Positions 1-5,582 of a stretch of 9,922 bases of DNA are shown here, piece by piece. Position 1 is the stretch's first letter, and each line of letters begins with the position of its first letter. The stretch comes from Candidatus Nomurabacteria bacterium (GTDB lineage: Bacteria; Patescibacteriota; Minisyncoccia; Phycocordibacterales; UBA9973). The notes beneath the pieces are model-generated. The model did no database searches. It was given only the letters and a program-made list of their open reading frames with translations, and was not told the origin of the DNA. The stretch lies in assembly GCA_020850295.1 (NCBI GenBank), contig JADZEV010000046.1:1-9922 (forward strand), given 5' to 3'. Position numbers and translations under genes: made by a program.

Positions 1-741
1 ACCAGGGCTTGTACAAGTCAGCTTGATATAATCGCACCGCCCGTAATTAACCTTCTGGCATTGGGCAGGTGTCACCCCCTATACATCCTCTTACGAGTTC
101 GCAGGGAGCTGTGTTTTTGGTAAACAGTTGTCAGGGATACTTTCGCTGCGGCCCACATTAAAAATGCGGGCAAGCCTTATTCCGAAGTTACGGCTGCTTT
201 TTTGCCGAGTTCCTTGAGGACCTCTCACTCGTTCGTCTTGGTCTACTCGACCTGATCACCTGTGTCGGTTTGCGGTACGGGTTCTCATACAATAATCTTA
301 GAAGCTTTTCTTGGAAGCGTGCTCATGTGACTCCGCTCGGGCGAACCTCTGCACGATCCATGTCTGATATTTGTGAAAAGCGGATTTGCCTACTTTTCAT
401 ACGCGACATGTCTACCACAATCCAATTAGTGGCCCACATTACTACACTTCGTCCCTCCTTCGATTGTATAAGAAGTTAAGGAATATTAACCTTATGTCCA
501 TCGACTGCGCCTTTCGGCATTGCCTTAGGACCCGACTAACCCTCCGATGATCACCATTGCGGAGGAAACCTTGATCTTTCGACGGGAAGGGATCTCACCT
601 TCCTTGCGGTTACTTGTGCCAACATTCTTACTTCTGTACGCTCCAGCATGGCTCACGCCTTTGCCTTCACAGCTAGAACAGAATACTCTCCTACCGCTTG
701 TAGATTTTATAAAGGAGACAAGATTATCTCCTTGTCATGAG

Positions 742-817
742 AGCGGAACACCAGACTCGAACTGGCGACCCTCAGATGTTTTAAGTCTGATGCTCTAACC
801 AACTGAGCTAATTCCGC
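742..817 (-). tRNA. tRNA-like RNA with 9-nt anticodon loop (Lys/Leu-like)
   Basis: Class I cloverleaf of 76 nt: acceptor GCGGAAT (817-811) with GTTCCGC (749-743), D-arm GCTC-AGTTGGTTA-GAGC, variable loop GGGTC, T-stem GCCAG/CTGGT around TTCGAGT, discriminator T at 742, no encoded CCA. The anticodon stem TCAGA/TCTGA (790-786/776-772) closes a 9-nt loop CTTAAAACA (785-777), two more than normal. Counted from the 5' side the anticodon would be UAA (Leu), but the short variable loop excludes a normal bacterial tRNA-Leu, and the body looks like tRNA-Lys. A C-A mismatch could shrink the loop to seven, giving AAA. It starts 6 nt after the other tRNA-like RNA. The body is strong; the decoding function is doubtful. 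Confidence 0.7.
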
Positions 818-823
818 TTTTCG

Positions 824-933
824 CGGACCAGACAGGATTCGAACCTGCGACCCCCGGGTTAAAAACCGGTGTTCTACCAGAACTATCTCTTCAGGGATAT
901 CGCTCTGAAGCCTTCGTACTGAACTACTGATCC
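824..933 (-). tRNA. tRNA-like RNA, Lys(UUU)-like, with D-loop insert and 8-nt anticodon loop
   Basis: The cloverleaf is clear: a 7-bp acceptor (GGATCAG 933-927 with CTGGTCC 831-825), D-stem GTTC/GAAC, T-stem GCAGG/CCTGT around the canonical loop TTCGAAT, and discriminator G at 824 with no encoded CCA. Two things are abnormal. The D-loop carries about 38 extra nt (880-917) with their own 6-bp hairpin. The anticodon arm, CCGG/CCGG, leaves an 8-nt loop TTTTTAAC (858-865) instead of seven. Read from the 5' side the anticodon would be UUU (Lys), and the variable and T-arm sequence resembles bacterial tRNA-Lys. It could be a degenerate tRNA, a frameshifting tRNA, or a tRNA mimic kept as a processing signal. 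It is transcribed first of the two. Confidence 0.65.
880..917 (-). other. 38-nt hairpin insertion in the D-loop of the upstream tRNA-like RNA
   Basis: Removing these 38 nt would restore a textbook D-arm, GTTC AGTTGGTA GAAC. The insert contains CTTCAG (910-905) pairing with CTGAAG (894-889) around a 10-nt loop. A 6-nt direct repeat, TAGTTC on the minus strand (926-921 and 885-880), flanks it with a 41-nt period, as expected for a slipped duplication or a small insertion event. No known tRNA intron class sits here: bacterial group I introns lie in the anticodon loop. Confidence 0.7.
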
Positions 934-1682
934 TTAAATTAAAGAACAATTTAAATATTTTTTCCTTTATAAAATCTACAAGCCCTCAACTTCGGTAATA
1001 TACTTAACCCCGATTATCTGCGGCGCAAGATCTCTTGATGAGTGAGCTGTTACGCTTTCTTTAAAAGATGGCTGCTTCTAAGCCAACTTCCTCATTGTCA
1101 GAGAAATCTCACATCCTTAGTATGTACTTAGTATATATTTAGGGACCTTAATTAGAGATCTGGGCTGTTTCCCTTTTGTCTGACGGAGCTTAGCCCCCGT
1201 AGACTAACTGCCACGCTACTTGACCATTGGTATTCGGAGTTTGATAGGTGTCGCGAGATTGCTCCCTGTCGAAACCTTCCAGTGCTCTACCCCCAATGGG
1301 AACGCGTGACGCTAACCCTAAAGCTATTTCGGAGAGAACCAGCTATTACCAGGTTCGATTAGCTTTTCACTCCAATCCACAAGTCATCCAAATGCGTTGT
1401 ACGACATACTGGTTCGGGCCTCCATCTGACTTTCGTCAAACTTCACCCTGCTCATGGATAGCTCACCTGGCTTCGGGTCTTATGAATACGACCGCCTCGC
1501 GAGGAGGCAGACGCGCTATTAACACTTGCTTTCGCTGTGGCTCCGGAGCTGTACTCCTTAGCCAAGCCGCATTCATAAACTCGTTGGCTCATTCTTCAAT
1601 AGGCACGCCGTGACGGATATAAATACCCGCTCCGACTCCTTGTAAGCATATGGTTTCAGTACTATTTCACCCTCCTCTCGGA

Positions 1683-1725
<43 letters not shown>

Positions 1726-2225
1726 TCTACAATGTATTTAGCCTTACCAGTTAGTTCTGGTGGATTCCTTCAAGCTATTCGTGTCCTGAAGTACTCAAGA
1801 ACAGTGATAAAAAGATATATGCATTTCAAATACGGGACTATCACCCACTATGGTGTTGGTTTCCAACAACTTTTTCTATACATACATTTTGTAACTTTCC
1901 TCGTAAAACGAGATTCACTGCCTTACAACCCCAGACAATGCAAGCATCATCTGGTTTGGGCTGTTCCCTTTTCGCTCGCCGCTACTTGGGGAATGTTGTG
2001 GCTACGCCACATTTTTTTCTTTTCCTCTCGGTACTGAGATGTTTCACTTCCCGAGGTGCGCATCAGGGTCTCTTACGGACCGAGATAATAGAGGTTTACT
2101 CTATTGGGTTTCCCCATTCAGAATCCTCCGGATCAAAGGTTGTTAGGCACCTCCCCGAAGATTATCGCAGCCATACCGCGTCTTTCATCGCCATGTAGAA
2201 CCAAGGCATCCGCCATATGCTCTTA

Positions 2226-2242
2226 ATTTCCTATTAGGAAAT
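2226..2242 (-). other. 7-bp hairpin at the 23S 5' end
   Basis: ATTTCCT (2226-2232) and AGGAAAT (2236-2242) form a perfect hairpin with a 3-nt loop spanning the predicted mature 5' end. In most bacteria this end pairs with the 23S 3' end to make the RNase III processing stem; that partner lies outside the window, so this local hairpin may only be an alternative structure. Confidence 0.4.
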
Positions 2243-2257
2243 CTAGAAATCATTATT

Positions 2258-2286
2258 GTTCATTATTCGCTTTAAAAATAATGAAC
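2258..2286 (-). other. 10-bp leader hairpin upstream of 23S
   Basis: GTTCATTATT (2258-2267) and AATAATGAAC (2277-2286) form a perfect stem with a 9-nt loop, about 25 nt before the mature 23S. On the minus strand it is not followed by a T tract, so it is more likely a processing or structural element of the rRNA precursor than a terminator. Confidence 0.6.
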
Positions 2287-2294
2287 TTCTCTCT

Positions 2295-2334
2295 GTCACA
2301 AATCTTTTGCGACCGCTCGCAAAAGATTTGTGAC
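2295..2334 (-). other. Perfect 18-bp leader hairpin upstream of 23S
   Basis: The arms 2295-2312 and 2317-2334 are exact reverse complements over 18 bp with a 4-nt loop CCGC. There is no T tract on either side. A perfect double helix of this length is a good RNase III substrate, so it probably guides maturation of the 23S precursor; this role is inferred. It lies about 60 nt ahead of the mature 5' end. Confidence 0.7.
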
Positions 2335-2425
2335 CTCTGTCTACTCTACCTGCAGTTAGGATTACTCATCTTAACTAAAAGAGTGACAGGGTTTTGTTAT
2401 CAAACAACTATACTATGATCTTTTA

Positions 2426-2513
2426 CGAAAAACGCCGCCTTTAGAGGGCGGCGCAACATGTCTGTTAGGCGAAGCCCTTAGATATTGGTTGCTTTTTCGA
2501 AGTTAATCATAAG
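2426..2513 (-). ncRNA. Possible short leader RNA or attenuator between 23S promoter and terminator
   Basis: The segment from the predicted start (about 2513) to the terminator T tract is roughly 88 nt and codes for nothing obvious. It can form an outer GCAAC/GTTGC pairing enclosing a small AGG/CCT hairpin, next to the GC-rich terminator stem. A GGGC stretch near 2475-2478 could instead pair with the GCCC at the start of the terminator stem, a possible antiterminator. I do not recognise any riboswitch class. It could be an rRNA-specific attenuator, a small RNA, or an ordinary leader with a chance terminator. Confidence 0.4.
2428..2453 (-). terminator. GC-rich intrinsic terminator inside the 23S leader
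   Basis: On the minus strand a 7-bp stem (GGCGGCG 2447-2453 with CGCCGCC 2433-2439, loop 2440-2446) is followed by TTTTT (2432-2428). It lies about 60 nt downstream of the predicted 23S transcription start and would stop transcription before the rRNA. It therefore must be bypassed by antitermination, or it ends a separate short RNA. The plus strand has no T tract. Confidence 0.7.
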
Positions 2514-2520
2514 TGGGCAC

Positions 2521-2549
2521 ATTGTATACGAAGCGTAAAATAGTGTCAA
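2521..2549 (-). promoter_or_regulatory. Strong sigma-70 promoter for the 23S gene
   Basis: The minus strand shows a perfect -35 TTGACA (2549-2544), a 17-nt spacer, and -10 TACAAT (2526-2521; five of six consensus positions). The predicted start is near 2513. It stands right after the upstream gene's terminator and before any rRNA sequence, so it is the primary 23S promoter and implies that 23S is transcribed without 16S. Confidence 0.8.
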
Positions 2550-2576
2550 GTATTATTCGGCATATATTAAAGAAAA

Positions 2577-2606
2577 ACAAAAACCCTTACAAATAAGGGT
2601 TTTTGT
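2577..2606. terminator. Bidirectional intrinsic terminator after the TM-helix protein gene
   Basis: A perfect 13-bp inverted repeat (2577-2589/2594-2606) with a 4-nt loop; the stem has a CCCTTA/TAAGGG core and A/T runs on both sides, so it can work in both directions. It ends the minus-strand gene at 2632 and separates it from the 23S promoter. Confidence 0.85.
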
Positions 2607-2631
2607 CAGTGAAATATTTAGCTTTTTGGGC

Positions 2632-3312
2632 TTATTTTCCTAGGTCGTCAGAAACTTTGTTTATCCAGCGAGCTGCTGCTTCTTTACCACCCATACCAAA
2701 GGCTAGTCCGAATGCCAATGCAAGCATAACAACTAGGCCTGTAAAGATGATTTGTCCAAAGTATCCAAAGATACCTAGCTTATCAAGAGCAGTAACGATA
2801 GCTAAAATCCAGATAGCATAGTATGCAATAGATCCTAGCATTTTTGCTGAACGAACATGTGCCATAGCTGCACCACCAGAAACAAGCTTGCGAACAAAGT
2901 CAGCAAAAATTGTTCCAGCTATTAAGATAAGAGCTGCAATAATTATTTGAGGAATGTATGCAAGAACTTGTTGCAAGAATGCAGTTACTTGATCAAGATT
3001 AAGAATGTTTAGTGATGCTACCAAGAAAACGATAATGATAAACCACTTAACCAATTCTCCGAAGAACTTACCAATATGTAAACGAACTCCAGCGCGAGAA
3101 AGAACTTCTTCTGCACCAGCACTTTTGAAAAGTTTATCTAGCTTAAGAGCATCGATTGCTGAAGCAACAATTTTAGCAAGAGTTGTAGCTACTATCCATC
3201 CTAGGATAAAAACTATAACAGCAAGTAAAATTTTTGGGAAAGTAGCTACAAAACCGTACCAAAGGCCTTGTAGAGAAACTTGAAATACTTCACTCCATGT
3301 TTGTATGAGCAT
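2632..3312 (-). CDS. Conserved TM-helix (MscS-related) membrane protein
   Basis: 226-residue integral membrane protein with about five hydrophobic segments (residues 21-45, 85-105, 112-140, 158-178, 183-208). The last helix is Gly/Ala-rich, GLVVMLALAFGLAFGMGGK, like the pore helix of small-conductance mechanosensitive channels, and it is followed by a charged amphipathic tail (EAAARWINK). Repeated helix-plus-GxIxA patterns fit the 'conserved TM helix' family related to MscS/CmpX. It lacks the soluble beta and alpha/beta domains of true MscS, so a role in osmotic protection is plausible but not shown. The ATG at 3312 is preceded in frame by a stop with no alternative ATG and no Shine-Dalgarno site. 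A -10 box lies about 80 nt upstream, and a bidirectional terminator follows. Confidence 0.85.
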   Translation of the reverse strand: MLIQTWSEVFQVSLQGLWYGFVATFPKILLAVIVFILGWIVATTLAKIVASAIDALKLDKLFKSAGAEEVLSRAGVRLHIGKFFGELVKWFIIIVFLVASLNILNLDQVTAFLQQVLAYIPQIIIAALILIAGTIFADFVRKLVSGGAAMAHVRSAKMLGSIAYYAIWILAIVTALDKLGIFGYFGQIIFTGLVVMLALAFGLAFGMGGKEAAARWINKVSDDLGK

Positions 3313-3389
3313 AATATATGTAATACGATTTTTAACGTATTTTTGAAAACTCTGTTAATTATTACTCCTCGGAGACACCGAACAGTATG

Positions 3390-3400
3390 ATTATATTATA
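3390..3400 (-). promoter_or_regulatory. Overlapping -10 boxes upstream of the TM-helix protein gene
   Basis: Two overlapping perfect TATAAT hexamers (3400-3395 and 3395-3390) lie just downstream of the regulator gene's stop. No convincing -35 is visible, so the exact start is uncertain. The predicted 5' leader is about 70 nt and contains a short CTCC/GGAG hairpin near 3366-3375. Confidence 0.4.
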
Positions 3401-3410
3401 CTATATAAAG

Positions 3411-4043
3411 CTAGTTCGGAAAAACGAAGGTGGAAAACTCCTTTGACGAAAGAAGCCTGTTATGAGGGTACTCAAACATATCTCTGAGCAATTTGTCATA
3501 CATAGAAACCCTATATTTGAAGTCTGAAGTATCAAAAAGCGCATAAGAGAGTTCCTTACCAAGCTCAGACTCTAAGACAGCTATTGTTTTTTGGATGTAT
3601 TTTTTGCTGATGTTATCTCCTACTATTAGGACATCTAGTCGACTATCGCTTTTTTGTAGGAATACACCAGAGACAACGAGTAGTTGAATTCTACCCGCCG
3701 GTCTAAATCTTTTTACCAAATCATCTTGCTTAAAGAAATCTCCTTCAACCAAAATACTTTTCATTTCTTTAATGTACGGAAAATCTTGATTTAGAAACCA
3801 ACCCTGAACTCTCTTTTTCTTGGTTTTACCAGTCCTTCCGTCTACAACTTCTTTTACAAAAGATTTCTTTTTTATAAGAGACATTCCAGCGAGTGCTGTT
3901 ATGGTTTTTCTAGCAACAGATACAGAGAGTCTTGATCTATCTGCAACAGTACTAACTTCAAAACCATCTTCAGGATTCAACAAGAATAAACGCATGATTT
4001 TAACATGAGCAACTCCACCAAATAGTTTTGATAAGATATCCAT
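3411..4043 (-). CDS. Winged-helix protein with nucleotidyltransferase-like domain
   Basis: 210 residues. Residues 1-65 look like a winged helix-turn-helix: a helix VKIMRLFLLNPE, then FEVSTVADRSRLSVSVARKTITAL as the HTH pair, then a basic wing (KKKSF...TGKTKKKR). Residues 118-200 resemble the nucleotidyltransferase (MNT/KNTase) fold that often follows such HTH domains. SGVFLQKSDSRLDVLIVGD carries a D-x-x-x-D pair (D133, D137), but the usual glycine-serine motif is altered, so catalysis is doubtful. It is probably a DNA-binding regulator, perhaps derived from a toxin-antitoxin-type nucleotidyltransferase. It is transcribed from its own promoter, which overlaps an inverted repeat. The ATG at 4043 has a weak AAAGGG about 9 nt upstream. 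The stop is TAG with no terminator after it. Confidence 0.75.
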   Translation of the reverse strand: MDILSKLFGGVAHVKIMRLFLLNPEDGFEVSTVADRSRLSVSVARKTITALAGMSLIKKKSFVKEVVDGRTGKTKKKRVQGWFLNQDFPYIKEMKSILVEGDFFKQDDLVKRFRPAGRIQLLVVSGVFLQKSDSRLDVLIVGDNISKKYIQKTIAVLESELGKELSYALFDTSDFKYRVSMYDKLLRDMFEYPHNRLLSSKEFSTFVFPN

Positions 4044-4077
4044 TTACTTTTTCCCTTTACCACTTATTAACAAGTTC

Positions 4078-4110
4078 ATTATAACTCCAATACTCCCCTT
4101 GCGTACAAGG
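4078..4110 (-). promoter_or_regulatory. Promoter of the winged-helix gene with overlapping inverted repeat
   Basis: -10 TATAAT (4083-4078) with -35-like TTGTAC (4108-4103) at a long 19-nt spacing. An inverted repeat CCTTG-CGTA-CAAGG (4097-4110) covers the -35 box, which is where a dimeric repressor could bind. Autoregulation by the HTH protein downstream is an inference. Confidence 0.5.
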
Positions 4111-4162
4111 AACAAGTATGTCAGAAATGTAATGTGATTTATAATAAATTTTATAAAAATAA

Positions 4163-4188
4163 AAATGAGTATTTTAAAATACTCATTT
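4163..4188 (-). terminator. Intrinsic terminator after the 152-residue unknown gene
   Basis: An 11-bp palindrome with a TTAA centre (AAATGAGTATT 4163-4173 and AATACTCATTT 4178-4188) lies just after the stop at 4196. On the minus strand it runs into a T-rich tract (4165-4157). Confidence 0.75.
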
Positions 4189-4195
4189 AATAAGT

Positions 4196-4654
4196 TTAAG
4201 CATAAATTTCTAGATATAAATTGAAGACCTTTTCAGGAATAACAACAATATTAGATGAACCCAGTTCATCCAATATAGCCTTGAGTTTAGACTCAGTTAT
4301 TATACCTTCTGCTCCGTCGGACAATCTTAATTTTATCATCTTCTGTGTTCCTGAATTAACCTTTGAAACACAATCAATAAAAATTTTCAGGAAAGAGAAT
4401 TCTTTATCCTCATATTCATCATCAAAAACTATGTCTGTTCTTTGAATAAGAGCTAAAAAGGCATCTTCCTTTCCTAATATATTTTTAAAGTAAGACAATA
4501 CTCTTTGTGCAAGTTTTTCTAATTCTTTTTGCTTGTCAACTAAAGTCTGACTAAGAATGTTAGTTGAAGTGCTTAGTGCTTTACTTCTAACTTCTAGCAC
4601 TTTTAGCGATTCGTGTGTTGGGTTGGTTTTAATATCTGTTATCATAAAAAACAT
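4196..4654 (-). CDS. Hypothetical soluble protein, 152 residues
   Basis: No family recognised. Residues 12-60 are predicted long helices rich in Lys/Glu/Leu (ESLKVLEVRSKAL, DKQKELEKLAQRVLSYFKNI), possibly a coiled coil. Residues 75-95 are acidic (DDEYEDKEFSF), and the C-terminal third, with KMIKLRLSDGAEGIITESKL then SSNIVVIPEKVFNLYLE, looks alpha/beta. There is no signal peptide or membrane segment, so it is probably cytoplasmic. Two starts are possible: ATG at 4654, or an in-frame ATG at 4645 three codons later. Neither has a Shine-Dalgarno site. A TGTAAT -10-like box at 4671-4666 leaves room for either. Its own terminator follows; the secretory gene upstream ends in a separate terminator, so it is a single-gene unit. 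Confidence 0.7.
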   Translation of the reverse strand: MFFMITDIKTNPTHESLKVLEVRSKALSTSTNILSQTLVDKQKELEKLAQRVLSYFKNILGKEDAFLALIQRTDIVFDDEYEDKEFSFLKIFIDCVSKVNSGTQKMIKLRLSDGAEGIITESKLKAILDELGSSNIVVIPEKVFNLYLEIYA

Positions 4655-4690
4655 TTTTTAGACACATTACAAGAAATCTATTTTTTAGTC

Positions 4691-4717
4691 AAAAAAACCC
4701 TTCTGGTACAGAAGGGC
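4691..4717 (-). terminator. Intrinsic terminator after the sorting-domain mini-protein gene
   Basis: Stem CCCTTCT (4698-4704) with AGAAGGG (4710-4716) around a GGTAC loop; the minus strand ends in a run of seven T (4697-4691). It works in one direction only. Confidence 0.85.
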
Positions 4718-4736
4718 TCGTAAGGTAAAAATTATT

Positions 4737-5063
4737 TTATTGTATTACTATTTTTTTTGTTTGGGCAATATTATTTTTGTCCAAAAATTTTAAAAAATAA
4801 ACTCCTTTTGAAAGTTTCGGCAGAAACAACTTATTTCCAGATATAAAAAACCAGGCACCCAAAGGATCTCCGGAGGAAGATGTGAGTGTTGCAGATACAG
4901 GAACAAAATCATCCTGAATCGTAAAACTTATAGTGCTTTTGCTCTGCGCAGGATTAGGATATGTCTTTATCTCCTGTTTTTCAGAGGAATTTGAAAAAGA
5001 TGTTTGCGAGTGACAAAAATTGGCCAAGAGACCGAAAGCTAAAAGTAAAAGAATTTTTTTCAT
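4737..5063 (-). CDS. Secreted mini-protein: signal peptide plus type IX-like sorting domain
   Basis: 108 residues. Residues 1-20 are a classical signal peptide (MKKILLLLAFGLLANFCHSQ) with likely cleavage after CHSQ; the Cys does not make a good lipobox. Residues 33-108 match the layout of the T9SS type A C-terminal sorting domain: a YPNPAQSKSTISF start, a central SSGDPLG turn, GVYFLKF, and a terminal TKKIVIQ beta strand. In Bacteroidota such domains are the last ~80 residues of much larger exported proteins; here no cargo domain is present. Only about a dozen residues separate signal and domain. It may be a remnant, a surface beta-sandwich in its own right, or an anchor. No Shine-Dalgarno site is seen. 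It is flanked by terminators on both sides. Confidence 0.75.
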   Translation of the reverse strand: MKKILLLLAFGLLANFCHSQTSFSNSSEKQEIKTYPNPAQSKSTISFTIQDDFVPVSATLTSSSGDPLGAWFFISGNKLFLPKLSKGVYFLKFLDKNNIAQTKKIVIQ

Positions 5064-5111
5064 AACAAAAATTTTTGGTTAAGAAAAAGGTCTGTTTATA
5101 TAACTGTATAA

Positions 5112-5145
5112 AACAAAAACCTCACAGTCAAGTGAGGTTTTTGTT
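5112..5145. terminator. Bidirectional intrinsic terminator of the rplJ-rplL operon
   Basis: A perfect 14-bp inverted repeat (5112-5125/5132-5145) with a CCTCAC/GTGAGG core, flanked by A and T runs on both sides. It lies 21 nt after the rplL stop. Confidence 0.9.
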
Positions 5146-5165
5146 AATGATTTTGATTTCAGAAA

Positions 5166-5561
5166 TTATTTAAGAGCGATTTTACCACCTGCTTCTTCGA
5201 TAGCTTTCTTCATTGCTTCAGCTTCATCTTTTTTCATACCATCTTTTAGAGTTGCTGGAGCTGCATCTACGAGATCCTTAGCCTCTTTAAGACCAAGACC
5301 TAGAGCTTCTTTAACAACCTTCATAACAGCTATTTTTTGTTCACCTGCACTCTCAAGTACAACAGTGAAAGAATCTTTTTCTTCAGCACCACCTGCTGCA
5401 CCGCCCGCTGCTGGAGCTGCTGCTACTGCTGTTGCAGAAACACCAAATTTCTCTTCAAATACTTTTACAAGTTCGTTAAGCTCAAGAACTGATAGAGCTT
5501 CGATAGAAGCTACTATGTCTTTGAACTTTGCAGGAACTTCTACCACTTTGTTTTCTTCCAT
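5166..5561 (-). CDS. rplL: Ribosomal protein L7/L12
   Basis: 131 residues, near the usual 120-130. The N-terminal dimerisation domain (residues 10-42, with SIEALSVLELNELVKVFEEK) is followed by an Ala/Gly-rich hinge (about 43-60). The C-terminal domain has the family signature KIAVMKVVKEALGLGLKEAK and ends GGKIALK; it recruits and stimulates translational GTPases on the ribosomal stalk. It lies 21 nt after rplJ and is co-transcribed with it from the promoter near 6219-6249, ending at the 5112-5145 terminator. No Shine-Dalgarno sequence precedes the ATG (the upstream bases are all A/T), which is striking for a gene that must be translated several times more than rplJ. Confidence 0.98.
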   Translation of the reverse strand: MEENKVVEVPAKFKDIVASIEALSVLELNELVKVFEEKFGVSATAVAAAPAAGGAAGGAEEKDSFTVVLESAGEQKIAVMKVVKEALGLGLKEAKDLVDAAPATLKDGMKKDEAEAMKKAIEEAGGKIALK

Positions 5562-5582
5562 AATAATTTATTAATTAATCTT

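Larger units (their letters stand above)
696..983 (-). other. Intervening sequence in 23S helix 45 carrying two tRNA-like genes
   Basis: Left arm 696-716 and right arm 963-983 are perfect 21-bp inverted repeats that extend the normal helix 45. In E. coli this helix ends in a short loop (around position 1170); here about 265 extra nt sit at its tip. Helix 45 is a known site for 23S intervening sequences (for example in Salmonella), usually removed by RNase III without religation, which leaves a fragmented 23S. Unlike ordinary ones, this insert holds two tRNA-shaped RNAs in tandem (824-933 and 742-817) plus small hairpins: TTAAATT/AATTTAA at 935-955, and two alternative hairpins at 712-736. No intron ORF or group I/II catalytic core is visible. 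Excision is inferred. Confidence 0.85.

Noticed and set aside
671..681. An 11-nt match to the palindromic repeat core in the 23S gene
   Set aside because: Part of it (AACAGAA) belongs to a conserved 23S segment next to helix 45 and the other half of the palindrome is absent, so the match is chance.
696..983. Group I or group II intron, or a homing endonuclease gene, in the 23S
   Set aside because: No catalytic-core motifs or endonuclease reading frame; the insert is short and explained by the long stem and the two tRNA-like units.
3408..3417. AGCTAGTTC-like half site resembling the palindrome
   Set aside because: Orientation and bases of the half differ (AGCTAGTTC, not AGCTAGAAC) and no second arm is present.
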